Of a stretch of DNA of 64,000 bases, positions 25,333 to 33,348 are shown piece by piece. Location of the stretch: NCBI GenBank assembly GCA_016841665.1, contig JAENYT010000001.1, positions 224,226 through 288,225 on the forward strand, given 5' to 3'. Below the pieces are notes generated by a model. It did not search any database and was not told the origin of the DNA. It saw only the letters and a list, made by a program, of their open reading frames with translations. Source of the DNA: Methanobacteriota archaeon. GTDB taxonomy: Archaea; Halobacteriota; Methanomicrobia; Methanomicrobiales; Methanomicrobiaceae. A program made the position numbers and the translations under genes. Within the stretch, counting starts at the first letter, position 1; the number at the start of each line of letters is the position of its first letter.

Positions 25333-26325
25333 TCAGTCTTTCACTGCCGGGATTACTTCCTTGAAGATATCGATGCCCAGATTCACATCGGGACTCGAAT
25401 TTCCGAGGCAGAAATGAGTGATTCCGGCGGCTTTGAATCTCTCGATCTCCTTGATGAGCCCTTCCGCATCGGTTGCAACCATGAAGTTTTCTTTCATCAT
25501 GTCATGTCCGACAAGGTTTGCGTGGAGTTCGACCTCCTTTGAATCGTAGACCTTGTACTTGAACATGGCAGGAACCAGGCAACCGGCCCAGAAGCGCAGT
25601 CCCTCAATTGCTTTGTCATAGTCGGGATCGGCGGAGTACCAGATCAGCATCGCACGCTCCATCTTGGCGGGGTCTTTTCCCGAGTCAGCCGCACCCTTTA
25701 CGAAGTTCGGGATGGTAACGTTCTTCAGCACGGACGGGTCCGCAGCCACCGTCATAAGGTGGTCGCCGTATTTCCCTGCAAGCCGTGCACCCTTCGGACC
25801 CATTCCGCTGAAGTAGAGGGGAACCTCATCTTCGGGTTTGGTGTACATGAACGCCTTGTCGAGGGTGAAATACTTCCCCTTGAAGGTGACGGGCTCCTGG
25901 CTTCCCCAGAGCTGACGCATCACTCCAATGGCTTCCACCGTCATATCCTGCCGCTCGGGGACGCTTGGCCATTCGCCTGTCACCGGGACCTCATTCATGG
26001 CCTCGCCGGCGCCGACGGCGATACCAACTCTTCCCGGATACATCTGCCGGAGTGTTGCAAACGTCTGCGCGACAATCGCCGGATTGTATCGCATGATCGG
26101 GCAGGTGATACAGGTGGAGATAAAGACCCTCTTCGTTGCTTCGAGTGCTGCTCCCATCCATGCCCAGGCCTGTGCGGACTGTGCATTGGTGTGGTACCAC
26201 GGGTGGAAATGGTCGTCGGCCCAGACCGAGTCGAATCCGACATTCTCTGCTCGAACTGCCTGTTCCAGTGCATCTCTGGGTTTGTACTGCTCCAGAGACG
26301 CGAAATATCCTACTTTCGTCTCCAT
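25333..26325 (-). CDS. adf: F420-dependent secondary alcohol dehydrogenase
   Basis: The 330-aa LLM-class protein closely resembles Adf of Methanoculleus thermophilicus, the enzyme that oxidises 2-propanol and similar alcohols with coenzyme F420. Diagnostic stretches are DDHFHPWYH, AWAWMGAALEATKRVFISTC and VGAGEAMNEVPVTGEWPS. Length is exactly that of the known enzyme when started at 26325 (METKVGYFASLEQY). It lets the methanogen use alcohols as electron donors. The gene is transcribed with or just ahead of the cupin gene. Confidence 0.95.
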   Translation of the reverse strand: METKVGYFASLEQYKPRDALEQAVRAENVGFDSVWADDHFHPWYHTNAQSAQAWAWMGAALEATKRVFISTCITCPIMRYNPAIVAQTFATLRQMYPGRVGIAVGAGEAMNEVPVTGEWPSVPERQDMTVEAIGVMRQLWGSQEPVTFKGKYFTLDKAFMYTKPEDEVPLYFSGMGPKGARLAGKYGDHLMTVAADPSVLKNVTIPNFVKGAADSGKDPAKMERAMLIWYSADPDYDKAIEGLRFWAGCLVPAMFKYKVYDSKEVELHANLVGHDMMKENFMVATDAEGLIKEIERFKAAGITHFCLGNSSPDVNLGIDIFKEVIPAVKD

Positions 26326-26805
26326 GTTTACTACCTCGTGCCGGAAAAGAGGGGCCTGCACGGGTAGTGACGATCCCGCGACCAAAATACTGAACTATTG
26401 TTCCGGTCATACATTGATCGGTGTGTTCGGCTGGAGTCCACATATCCGAGGCGATACTCGTCGAAAGTTGTTGACCTCAACGTACGTTATTGTGGATCCC
26501 GGCTGCCTCGCCCATGCTGTTTCGCTCGTTTCCGGTATTGTGGACTTTCATCCACGTACTGAAGTTTCACCATGGCACGGATAAATCTGCGTTTTATTGC
26601 TCGCCATTACGTGAAGACCCCTACGGTCAATGATTATAGGAATACTCCCGTTTTTCCCCTCTGCGTGGAAAAATACTCCCGGGTCCCCTCCCCTGCGAAA
26701 AGATGCGCGATCGATTATTGCTCGCCAATACTCCACTCACAGATGCATGGATGGCGAGAAAGGATGAGCGCAAAAAAGAGGGGGTCCCGCCGGAAGGTGT
26801 GCGAG
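26326..26805. other. 480-bp intergenic region upstream of adf
   Basis: No gene or RNA is recognised. The region should hold the adf promoter and the 3' flank of the PAS-protein gene. A 13-base direct repeat (TTATTGCTCGCCA) occurs at about 26594-26606 and 26715-26727, and AATACTCCCG occurs at about 26641 and 26671; these may be remnants of one duplication or regulator sites. Confidence 0.5.
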
Positions 26806-28950
26806 CTAGGCGCCGGGGCCTGTATCCTCGATCACCGCTTCGGTGACGTCGATCATGAACGACGCGATCTCCCCGGAAGGAAGTTTGAAGACATAATGGG
26901 AGATCCAGGGAAAGTCCTCGCGGTTCCGGTATTTGAGCGGTGTAACGAACTCTGGCTTTTCGGTGGTCAGAACGCGATAGAGGAGATCAGGTATGTAAGG
27001 GTTCGGCAGATCGGGAAATTCCTCGAAGAGTTTCTTTCCGACGAGGTCTTCTTTGTTCATCCGCAGGAGGGTGGCGGTTACCTTGTTGACATCCTTGATG
27101 ATGTAGTCCTCTCCCTGCCCGACCGGTTCATAGATTAATACACCGTTGCAGGTGTTCTCAAAGAACGAGTGGTACCGGACCTCCTTCAATTCGGTCCTGC
27201 GAAGCGCCTCTTCCGCTCTCTTCCGGTCGGTGATATCGAGGATGATCCCGTTCCAGACTGTCTCGTTCCTCAGCCGGACGGATTGTGAGAGTACCCGGAT
27301 GAACATCTCCTCTCCGGTCGGCTTGATAAATCTCCCCTCGAATTCCCACGGGGCAACTCTCTGTATCACATCCCTCATCGACTCAAACCAGCGTTCCCGG
27401 TCTTCCGGAGCGATACAGGAGCCGTATCGCTGGATCCAGGTATCCAGGGGGTCGGGGGGGAGACCATAGACTTCGGTGGAACGGTCATCGACATAATACA
27501 TGCCGCATCCACCGGAGTCGCGGGCATAGAACTGGTAGACGATCCCCGGAAGGTTACTGGCGATACCCCGGAACCGCTCTTCGCTCATGCGCAGTGCCTC
27601 CTCTGCCTTCTTCCGGTCGGTAATATCGAGGAAAATCCCGTTCCAGACCGTTTCGTTCTTCAGGCGCACCGGCTGCGACACTCCCCGGATGTACATCTCC
27701 TCCCCGGTGGGTTTGAGGAATCGTCCCTCAAACTCCCACGGTGCAACCCTCCGTATCACATCATTGATCGATTCGAACCAGCATTCCTGGTCTTCCGGGG
27801 CGATGCATGCACCGTACCTCTCGAACCAGTTGTCCAGCGGCTCTGTCGTCACCCCGTAGATCTCCTGCGAGCGTTCATTGACGTAATAGACTCCCCATTC
27901 GCCGGAATCGCGGGCATAGAACTGGTAGATGATCCCCGGAAGATTGCTCATTATCCCCTGGTATCGCTCTTTGAACCGTTTCTCGGCAATCTTCTTTGCC
28001 GTGATATCGAGGAAAAGAATAAAAAACTCACGGGGCGCTGTTCCCACTTTATCGGTGACCGGTGCAAACACAACCTGGAAATACGCGACGCCGGATTTAT
28101 TGGTCGACGTAAGGGTCTCCGATTTCAGCCGATCAAAATTGCATGACAGAGTCAATTCAGCAATCTTCCCTTTCCTGATCAGGCCCTGGATTATGTCCCG
28201 GGAGCACATGATGTCATAGAGCTTAAAATCTTCAAGGTCGGTGAACCTTGCGAGGCCGAGGATCTCGAGTGCAGCCTGGTTTGCATTCAGAATGGTCCCG
28301 TCTTCCTGGAAAAGGAAGATGCCGCTGGGGACTTTCTCGAAAAGGGTGCGGATCTTACGTTCGCTGTTTTTCAACGCCTCTTCGGTTTTTTTCCATGTGG
28401 TGATGTCCCGGAGACTTATCATAATCCCCGCTTTTCCGGTAAACGAGATGGAAGATATTATCGTGGAGATGAATTCCGTGAGAAATATCCTATCAGTCCC
28501 GCGCTCGATCAGCAGCATCTCGTTTATGAAGGTCTGGGAATTAAGGATTCGATCGATATTTTCCCAGATCGTGGGATTATCAAAGAGCGTTAGATTGATC
28601 CGGGACAGTTCGCTTCCGATGATGTTTCTTCCGGAATGGATGTTGAAGGTATCGATGAAACTTTTATTCACCATGAGGATATGGAGGTCCGCGTCGAGGA
28701 TGACGATCGCATCGGAAAGATAGTCGAAAAGATCATCGAACGGGACGTTTTGAGCTGAAGAGTACAATTTGGCCTTGCCAAAGGGTTTCATGATTACATG
28801 ACCGTGAGACTGAAGGACCTCGAGATATTTTGCCACGGAACCGCGGTTCATATTCAAGGTACGCGAGATCGTGGAGATCGAAACCGCCTCCGGATACCGG
28901 CGTTGAAGAAATTCCCGGATCCGGGTATACCGGTCTTCCTTCTCAATCAT
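26806..28950 (-). CDS. Multi-PAS sensor protein with N-terminal winged helix
   Basis: The 714-aa protein begins with a winged-helix domain (about residues 5-65, RYTRIREFLQRRYPEAVSIS). Five PAS modules follow, the last ending near the C-terminus. There is no histidine kinase, GGDEF or other output domain, so the N-terminal DNA-binding domain is the likely output. PAS modules 3 and 4 are close copies (shared PWEFEGRF.KPTGEEM.IR and NETVWNGI.LDITDRK), pointing to a tandem duplication. The start at 28950 (MIEKEDRY) was chosen over GTG 29004. It may regulate adf downstream; this is inference from position. Confidence 0.85.
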   Translation of the reverse strand: MIEKEDRYTRIREFLQRRYPEAVSISTISRTLNMNRGSVAKYLEVLQSHGHVIMKPFGKAKLYSSAQNVPFDDLFDYLSDAIVILDADLHILMVNKSFIDTFNIHSGRNIIGSELSRINLTLFDNPTIWENIDRILNSQTFINEMLLIERGTDRIFLTEFISTIISSISFTGKAGIMISLRDITTWKKTEEALKNSERKIRTLFEKVPSGIFLFQEDGTILNANQAALEILGLARFTDLEDFKLYDIMCSRDIIQGLIRKGKIAELTLSCNFDRLKSETLTSTNKSGVAYFQVVFAPVTDKVGTAPREFFILFLDITAKKIAEKRFKERYQGIMSNLPGIIYQFYARDSGEWGVYYVNERSQEIYGVTTEPLDNWFERYGACIAPEDQECWFESINDVIRRVAPWEFEGRFLKPTGEEMYIRGVSQPVRLKNETVWNGIFLDITDRKKAEEALRMSEERFRGIASNLPGIVYQFYARDSGGCGMYYVDDRSTEVYGLPPDPLDTWIQRYGSCIAPEDRERWFESMRDVIQRVAPWEFEGRFIKPTGEEMFIRVLSQSVRLRNETVWNGIILDITDRKRAEEALRRTELKEVRYHSFFENTCNGVLIYEPVGQGEDYIIKDVNKVTATLLRMNKEDLVGKKLFEEFPDLPNPYIPDLLYRVLTTEKPEFVTPLKYRNREDFPWISHYVFKLPSGEIASFMIDVTEAVIEDTGPGA

Positions 28951-29330
28951 AGCTAAGTAGTACGCAGTACCGATCGTTAAAGGAAATGGTGTTGCACGTT
29001 CCACGAGCTCCTATCGCCATCTTGTGATTCTAAAAAAGAAATGTGGTCCTCTCATTCCCTGAAATAATAGGTGTGATTTTCGTATAAGGAGGGCGGGTCA
29101 AAGGCTCCCATCGGTCATCCACGCCTGCTGACGCCGGTATGGAACGAACCATCAACTGTTGCAAGTGCAACATTGTTCATATCACAATCTAGCGAGCAAA
29201 TTTAAAAAAAAGAGTAACGATTCGGAACGTTTGTCTCCATGCGCCGACCGGGATTCTTACGTGAAGTTTGAATCTCTCTGTTTTTTGAAACCCGCGCGAG
29301 GGTTGCCGAGCCGACAATTATCGTTATTAT
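28951..29330. other. Intergenic transition from GC-rich host DNA to an AT-rich block
   Basis: No gene is seen. Base composition changes at about 29150-29200, where runs such as AATTTAAAAAAAAGAG begin. No inverted or direct repeats marking an element end were found by eye. Confidence 0.5.
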
Positions 29331-30698
29331 CTACTTTATTGAAGATGAAACCAAGTTCTCTAGCCAATCATAGAAATCAATTGATGTGTTCAAAAATTTG
29401 ATAATATCATCCCCTGATATCAGTATTATTGTATGATCATCTCGCCCCATCCTTTTTAGCTTTTCATTAAATCCCGAAGTAAAACCACTCATTGAGATAA
29501 AAATACCAATTTTGCACAAATTAGAGTGATCTATCAATTTACCTTCAAAAATCCCAAAATGTTTAGCTTCAACTCTTTTTTGCCAATATTTACATTCAAT
29601 AAAGATTTGAGGCGAATGGAATGACATCCAAAACGGGCGATTTGAATTATTTCGATAAATTAAATCGATCTCTTCATCCTTAAGATTAACATTTGAGTCA
29701 AAAAAAATGAATTCAGGATTTATTGAAAATAATTGTCTGATAAAATCTTCAAAATTCTTTCCTTTTTCGTATTTATCAGAGATTTGACTTAATTCAACAA
29801 TGCTTTTAGATAATTTTTGTTTAATAAATATCTGGTGTAGGGCTTGATCTCCAGAAGTAAGACACCTAAAAGTTTTATTATAGAGGTTTATTTTTCTTAG
29901 AATCTCATCCTGAATCCATTGATGCATATTTTGTGCATCTTCTATAGGTTCGATTATGTCTGAAAGATCAACCTCAACTGTAATATTTGAATCATAAACG
30001 GATAGAATTGTTCTAGCAAAGAAAAATCCAACAATATCGGGAAAATCATCTTCGAGTAAGAACAAGAATTCTGCTACCTTTACAATCTCAGGTGGCAGAT
30101 ATAATATGTAATTAGTAGCGAAACTCCAAATATTATCGATTAGATCATTTCCATCAGGCTTAAAAGGTGAATCCTCATTACCTCTCGGAAAAGAGGCGCC
30201 CATCTCGGCCATTTTTAAGATAAATAACTTGAATTTTTCAGTATCAGAACAAATATTTAAAAAATCAACAAAGATTTCGATATCTGATCGATTTTCATCG
30301 AAAAACTGATCATAGGCTGATTTCGAAATCTGACCAATTTTATCACTAGAATATTTTTCAATTTCTTCTTCAGAATAATCCTCGTTGTAATTAAAAATAC
30401 AGTTCATATACGGCGCTTCTTCAATCGCATCGGAATACAATGATTCAATATCTTCTTCAAATTCTCTGTATATTTCTTCAAGGAAATTAAAATCAAATCC
30501 ATATTTATCTAGTTTTTTCAATACTGCCTCCCCAGTCGTTCGATAACCTAAAAAATTATAATATTGCAGTTCTCCATCGACAATTTCTTCGTCAAAATAA
30601 AATTCTTCTTCATCAAAAATGAATATTAAAAAATGTGGAACTTGATATTTGAAACTCCATTCGCATGGACCGATTTTAAACCTAGTATAATGCCCCAT
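29331..30698 (-). CDS. Predicted restriction endonuclease-like protein with HEPN/Toprim-associated N-terminus
   Basis: The 455-aa protein has an N-terminal segment (about 1-85, ending YNFLGYRTTGEAVLKKLDKYGFDF) resembling the HEPN/Toprim-associated domain, and a C-terminal Mrr-like PD-(D/E)XK nuclease. Likely catalytic residues are Glu317 in NFEDFIRQLF, Asp345 in EEIDLIY, and Glu368 and Lys370 in IFIECKYWQ. The later GIFISMSGFTSGF fits Mrr_cat. It probably cleaves DNA in defence. The gene is AT-rich unlike the host, a sign of transfer. No methylase partner lies nearby. Confidence 0.72.
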   Translation of the reverse strand: MGHYTRFKIGPCEWSFKYQVPHFLIFIFDEEEFYFDEEIVDGELQYYNFLGYRTTGEAVLKKLDKYGFDFNFLEEIYREFEEDIESLYSDAIEEAPYMNCIFNYNEDYSEEEIEKYSSDKIGQISKSAYDQFFDENRSDIEIFVDFLNICSDTEKFKLFILKMAEMGASFPRGNEDSPFKPDGNDLIDNIWSFATNYILYLPPEIVKVAEFLFLLEDDFPDIVGFFFARTILSVYDSNITVEVDLSDIIEPIEDAQNMHQWIQDEILRKINLYNKTFRCLTSGDQALHQIFIKQKLSKSIVELSQISDKYEKGKNFEDFIRQLFSINPEFIFFDSNVNLKDEEIDLIYRNNSNRPFWMSFHSPQIFIECKYWQKRVEAKHFGIFEGKLIDHSNLCKIGIFISMSGFTSGFNEKLKRMGRDDHTIILISGDDIIKFLNTSIDFYDWLENLVSSSIK

Positions 30699-30803
30699 TC
30701 AATTAAATTGTAATAATCGGATGTATATTTCTTTTGAAAATAATCTAATCTAGAATTCCTAGATTTCTTCAAGAATATGAAGATGTAGAAATCATGTATA
30801 CTT

Positions 30804-30896
30804 TCACAAACCATGGGCCATGACAACGGGATCCCCTGCCTCGTACATCTCATCGAGGATTTCATGTATCATTGGTTGGAGGATTCTTCTCAGGGA
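30804..30896 (-). pseudogene. Possible 3' remnant of a protein gene
   Basis: A frame opening after a TAA and ending in TGA at 30804 reads LRRILQPMIHEILDEMYEAG followed by DPVVMAHGL. Its composition is protein-like and GC-richer than the flanks, and it sits directly beside the tRNA-Leu fragment at 30898-30915. It may be the tail of a lost gene, for example one of an integrated element. No family is recognised, and chance cannot be excluded. Confidence 0.3.
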
Positions 30897-30897
30897 T

Positions 30898-30915
30898 TAG
30901 TCTCGTAGGAGTTCG
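30898..30915 (+). other. 18-nt exact copy of tRNA-Leu variable-arm region (possible attachment scar)
   Basis: These 18 bases equal the reverse complement of 704-721, the anticodon-stem end and variable arm of the tRNA-Leu(GAG) gene. No acceptor stem or T arm follows, so it is not a tRNA gene. Elements that integrate in tRNA genes leave partial copies at their ends, and this one lies in an atypical AT-rich block. No integrase is present nearby. Confidence 0.6.
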
Positions 30916-30971
30916 AGCGTTAAATAACAAGAATATAGTCAATTTAAATACAAATGAATTAATTTATTTTT

Positions 30972-31415
30972 ATGTCACGGGAAAAAGGAAAGCGAACTCT
31001 AAAAGAATGGCCGTGTCAAAAATGTGGTTGGTGTTGTGAATATTTTATAATGGATACTCAGTTAATCAATGAAAATAGGCATTTGTTCCAAAAACCCGTT
31101 AAAGAAATACACACGCCTTCTCGTTTCTTTGGAAAATTCACAATAGTTATTACCGACACGCCGGATCGAGCATGTGTATTCTTAAAAGAAGATAATACAT
31201 GTGCAATTTATGATAGTCGTCCTGATATCTGCAGACAGTTCGGGCTTTCCAGTGGTGAATTAGAGTGTCCTAATGTTGCTCCAAATGGAAGAATTCGTTC
31301 CCCTGAAGAAGCTTCACGAGTAAAAAAACGAATCTATGACAGAAATGCCGAGAAACGCAAAACCTTTGCAGAAAGAACGGGTTTTAATATAAACTCGATT
31401 TACTTTGAAGATTGA
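30972..31415 (+). CDS. YkgJ-family cysteine-cluster protein
   Basis: The 147-aa protein has the YkgJ signature: CQKCGWCCEYF near the N-terminus, CVFLKEDNTCAIYDSRPDIC in the middle and a later Cys. These cysteines likely bind a zinc or iron-sulfur cluster; the family has no established function. A TATA-like box (ATTTAAATAC, 30942-30951) lies about 20-30 bases before ATG 30972, suggesting a leaderless message. The TTTTTTTATTTT run after the stop may terminate it. AT-rich like the block around it. Confidence 0.88.
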   Translation: MSREKGKRTLKEWPCQKCGWCCEYFIMDTQLINENRHLFQKPVKEIHTPSRFFGKFTIVITDTPDRACVFLKEDNTCAIYDSRPDICRQFGLSSGELECPNVAPNGRIRSPEEASRVKKRIYDRNAEKRKTFAERTGFNINSIYFED

Positions 31416-31527
31416 TCTTTTTTTATTTTCAATTGTAGGGGGCAGGCCCGCCACCCTGAGAGAATATGCCTTCACCGCCGCTCATAATGGCGATCTGAGG
31501 AGGTCTATTTGCGACCCGTGAAAGATA

Positions 31528-31782
31528 TTACGGGAATATCCTATGCAAATTCCTTTTCATCACCCACATCTGTAACACAAACGATGCAATCAGACCAATA
31601 CCGAGAATATAGAAGGCAATCGTGACGATTACATCATGCCACTGTTGCCCGATAAGCCAGACCAACGCGCCGGCAATGAAGAACCGGAGGCCCCACTCTG
31701 CAGGATAGAGAAGATTGCGCCAGTCCGTCTTTTCGACCATGAAGGAATCTTTTTGCTCCAAAAATATCATCCCCTCTTTCAT
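31528..31782 (-). CDS. Small membrane protein, two transmembrane helices
   Basis: The 84-aa protein has a charged N-terminus and two hydrophobic helices (GLRFFIAGALVWLIG and VIVTIAFYILGIGLIASFVL). It overlaps the nuclease lipoprotein gene by 4 bases, so both are in one transcript. No family is recognised. It may anchor or assist the secreted nuclease; this is inference from position only. Confidence 0.65.
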   Translation of the reverse strand: MKEGMIFLEQKDSFMVEKTDWRNLLYPAEWGLRFFIAGALVWLIGQQWHDVIVTIAFYILGIGLIASFVLQMWVMKRNLHRIFP

Positions 31783-33185
31783 TCAGTATCTACCAATTTT
31801 CCGCTCGAATCATACAGATATGCCGTATCCCCGTCATTATTCCAGACATACTGGCTCGTCCAGTACAGGTCGGTCGATGTGTCGCTCATCCCCTTTGCAT
31901 CCGGCCCCGAATGGATCCTGACAGATGCGCCCGGGTCGAGCGTGAACGAGGAGAACGTGTAGGTGTGCGTCGCTCCATCGTCCTCGATGCTCCATCCGTT
32001 CAGGGAGACCGACGACGAGCCCGGGTTGGTGATCTCCACCCAATCGTCACCGAGCGAGAGGCCGGAGATCTCTACCGAAGAGCCTGAACTTTGAGTGGGT
32101 GCGACGGTTGTCGGCGCCGGGGTCGGTGTCGGCGTCGGCGTCGGCCGCGGGGTTGTCGGAGTAGCAGCAGGAGTATACGTCACGGTCGGAGCAGATGTTG
32201 CTGCAATCACCTGGCCGTCACCCACCGAGAACACCATATACACCGGGTAATGGTCGCTGACCGCTTTCGTCTCCTCCTCGCTCAGGCCATAGATCGTATC
32301 GAACCGGTACACGCCTGCCGCGCCTCCGTCACCCTGGAAATACTGCTCCATCGAACCGGTGACGATGATCCGGTCGTAGGTGCAGTCGGTCGCCGAGGTG
32401 GTGGTGTCCATGCCGTTGTCGATGCACCAGAAGTACTCGCTGCACCTGAGAGTACAGGGCCCGTCCTCGTCGAAGTAGGACCCGTCCGCGTTGAGGTCGC
32501 CCATCACCACGATATCCGGCTCGTCGGGGTTTGCACCGCGTACGTAGGCCAAGACATCGGACAGGGCGTTAATCTCCTCTGTGGCCTCGTCAGGGTCGGT
32601 ATGGATGACGATGAAGGTTGCATCGAAGTCGCCTGAAAGTGCCCTGAACGAGGCGATATAGGGCTCACGGTGGAAAGGATCGGTGCCCTCGGGTTCCGGA
32701 TAGGTTTCGGCGGTGCCGGCGAGCTCGACCGTTCCGGTATCGTAGAGATAGGCGTACTGCTCCATCGAGGAGGTCCGGCCCAGCCGCTCGCTGACGATGT
32801 AAGCGTAGGTCGAGCCGTCCTCGTTGACTTCATCGACCAGGGCGGGCAGGGCGGTCTGCGTCTTGTCCCGGATCTCCTGGATGGCCACGATATCGTAGGT
32901 GCGGATGATATCGGCGAGGGTGTCCATCACTTCGGGTTTCGCTGCTTTCGTGGTGCCGAAGACCTGGATATTGAATGCGCCGATGCGAATAGTGTCGCTT
33001 CCGGAGATTTGAGGTGTTGATGTCGGTACTGCCGTGATCGATGGTGGCTGCGTAGGCGCTGGTGTCGGTGTCGGAGTTGCCTCGCTACCTTCGACCCGGG
33101 AGACGCAACCGGCCGAGATGACGAGAGCGGCAATACAGGCGATCGTAGCAAGGATGAATAAAAATTTTGATTGTTTCGACTTCAT
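31779..33185 (-). CDS. Secreted DNase I-like (endonuclease/exonuclease/phosphatase) lipoprotein with lamin-tail domain
   Basis: The 468-aa protein starts with a lipoprotein signal peptide (lipobox ISAGC, Cys27). A Thr/Pro linker follows, then an EEP-fold domain (about 65-320) with IGAFNIQVFG, the catalytic IQEIRDK, VVMGDLNADG and SDHYPVY. A second Thr/Pro linker and a C-terminal lamin-tail-like beta-sandwich (about 380-468) complete it. It should act outside the cell on nucleic acids, for example as nutrient or against competitors. It is GC-rich, unlike the AT-rich DNA on both sides. Confidence 0.87.
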   Translation of the reverse strand: MKSKQSKFLFILATIACIAALVISAGCVSRVEGSEATPTPTPAPTQPPSITAVPTSTPQISGSDTIRIGAFNIQVFGTTKAAKPEVMDTLADIIRTYDIVAIQEIRDKTQTALPALVDEVNEDGSTYAYIVSERLGRTSSMEQYAYLYDTGTVELAGTAETYPEPEGTDPFHREPYIASFRALSGDFDATFIVIHTDPDEATEEINALSDVLAYVRGANPDEPDIVVMGDLNADGSYFDEDGPCTLRCSEYFWCIDNGMDTTTSATDCTYDRIIVTGSMEQYFQGDGGAAGVYRFDTIYGLSEEETKAVSDHYPVYMVFSVGDGQVIAATSAPTVTYTPAATPTTPRPTPTPTPTPAPTTVAPTQSSGSSVEISGLSLGDDWVEITNPGSSSVSLNGWSIEDDGATHTYTFSSFTLDPGASVRIHSGPDAKGMSDTSTDLYWTSQYVWNNDGDTAYLYDSSGKLVDTE

Positions 33186-33259
33186 TACGGAAAGTTCAGG
33201 AAAAAGGACAGATAATTTTTCTGTTTTAATTGCGATCCTTGAAAGGTGGAACCGGTGGT

Positions 33260-33291
33260 CCGTTGGTTCGAATCAAGCCCCTCGGACACAT
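33260..33291 (+). other. tRNA-like T-arm/3'-end sequence, possible integration scar
   Basis: The sequence includes GGTTCGAATC, the T-loop consensus, followed by CAAGCCCCTCGGACA, which looks like a tRNA 3' acceptor strand. One T-stem pair is mismatched and no complete tRNA can be folded upstream. It lies about 60 bases outside the AT-rich DGQHR operon, where a tRNA-derived attachment site might be expected. Chance resemblance is possible. Confidence 0.3.
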
Positions 33292-33348
33292 GTTCAGGAT
33301 TATGGTTATCTTGAAATTTTGACTGTCACGTAGCTCGAAATAGAATCT

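Noticed and set aside
26572-27138. Plus-strand gene of 188 codons before the PAS gene
   Set aside because: More than half is antisense to the PAS-protein gene and the rest lacks any motif.
33232-33292. Complete tRNA gene
   Set aside because: Only a T-loop consensus and a 3'-end-like segment are present; no D arm, anticodon arm or matching 5' acceptor strand can be found and one T-stem pair is mismatched.
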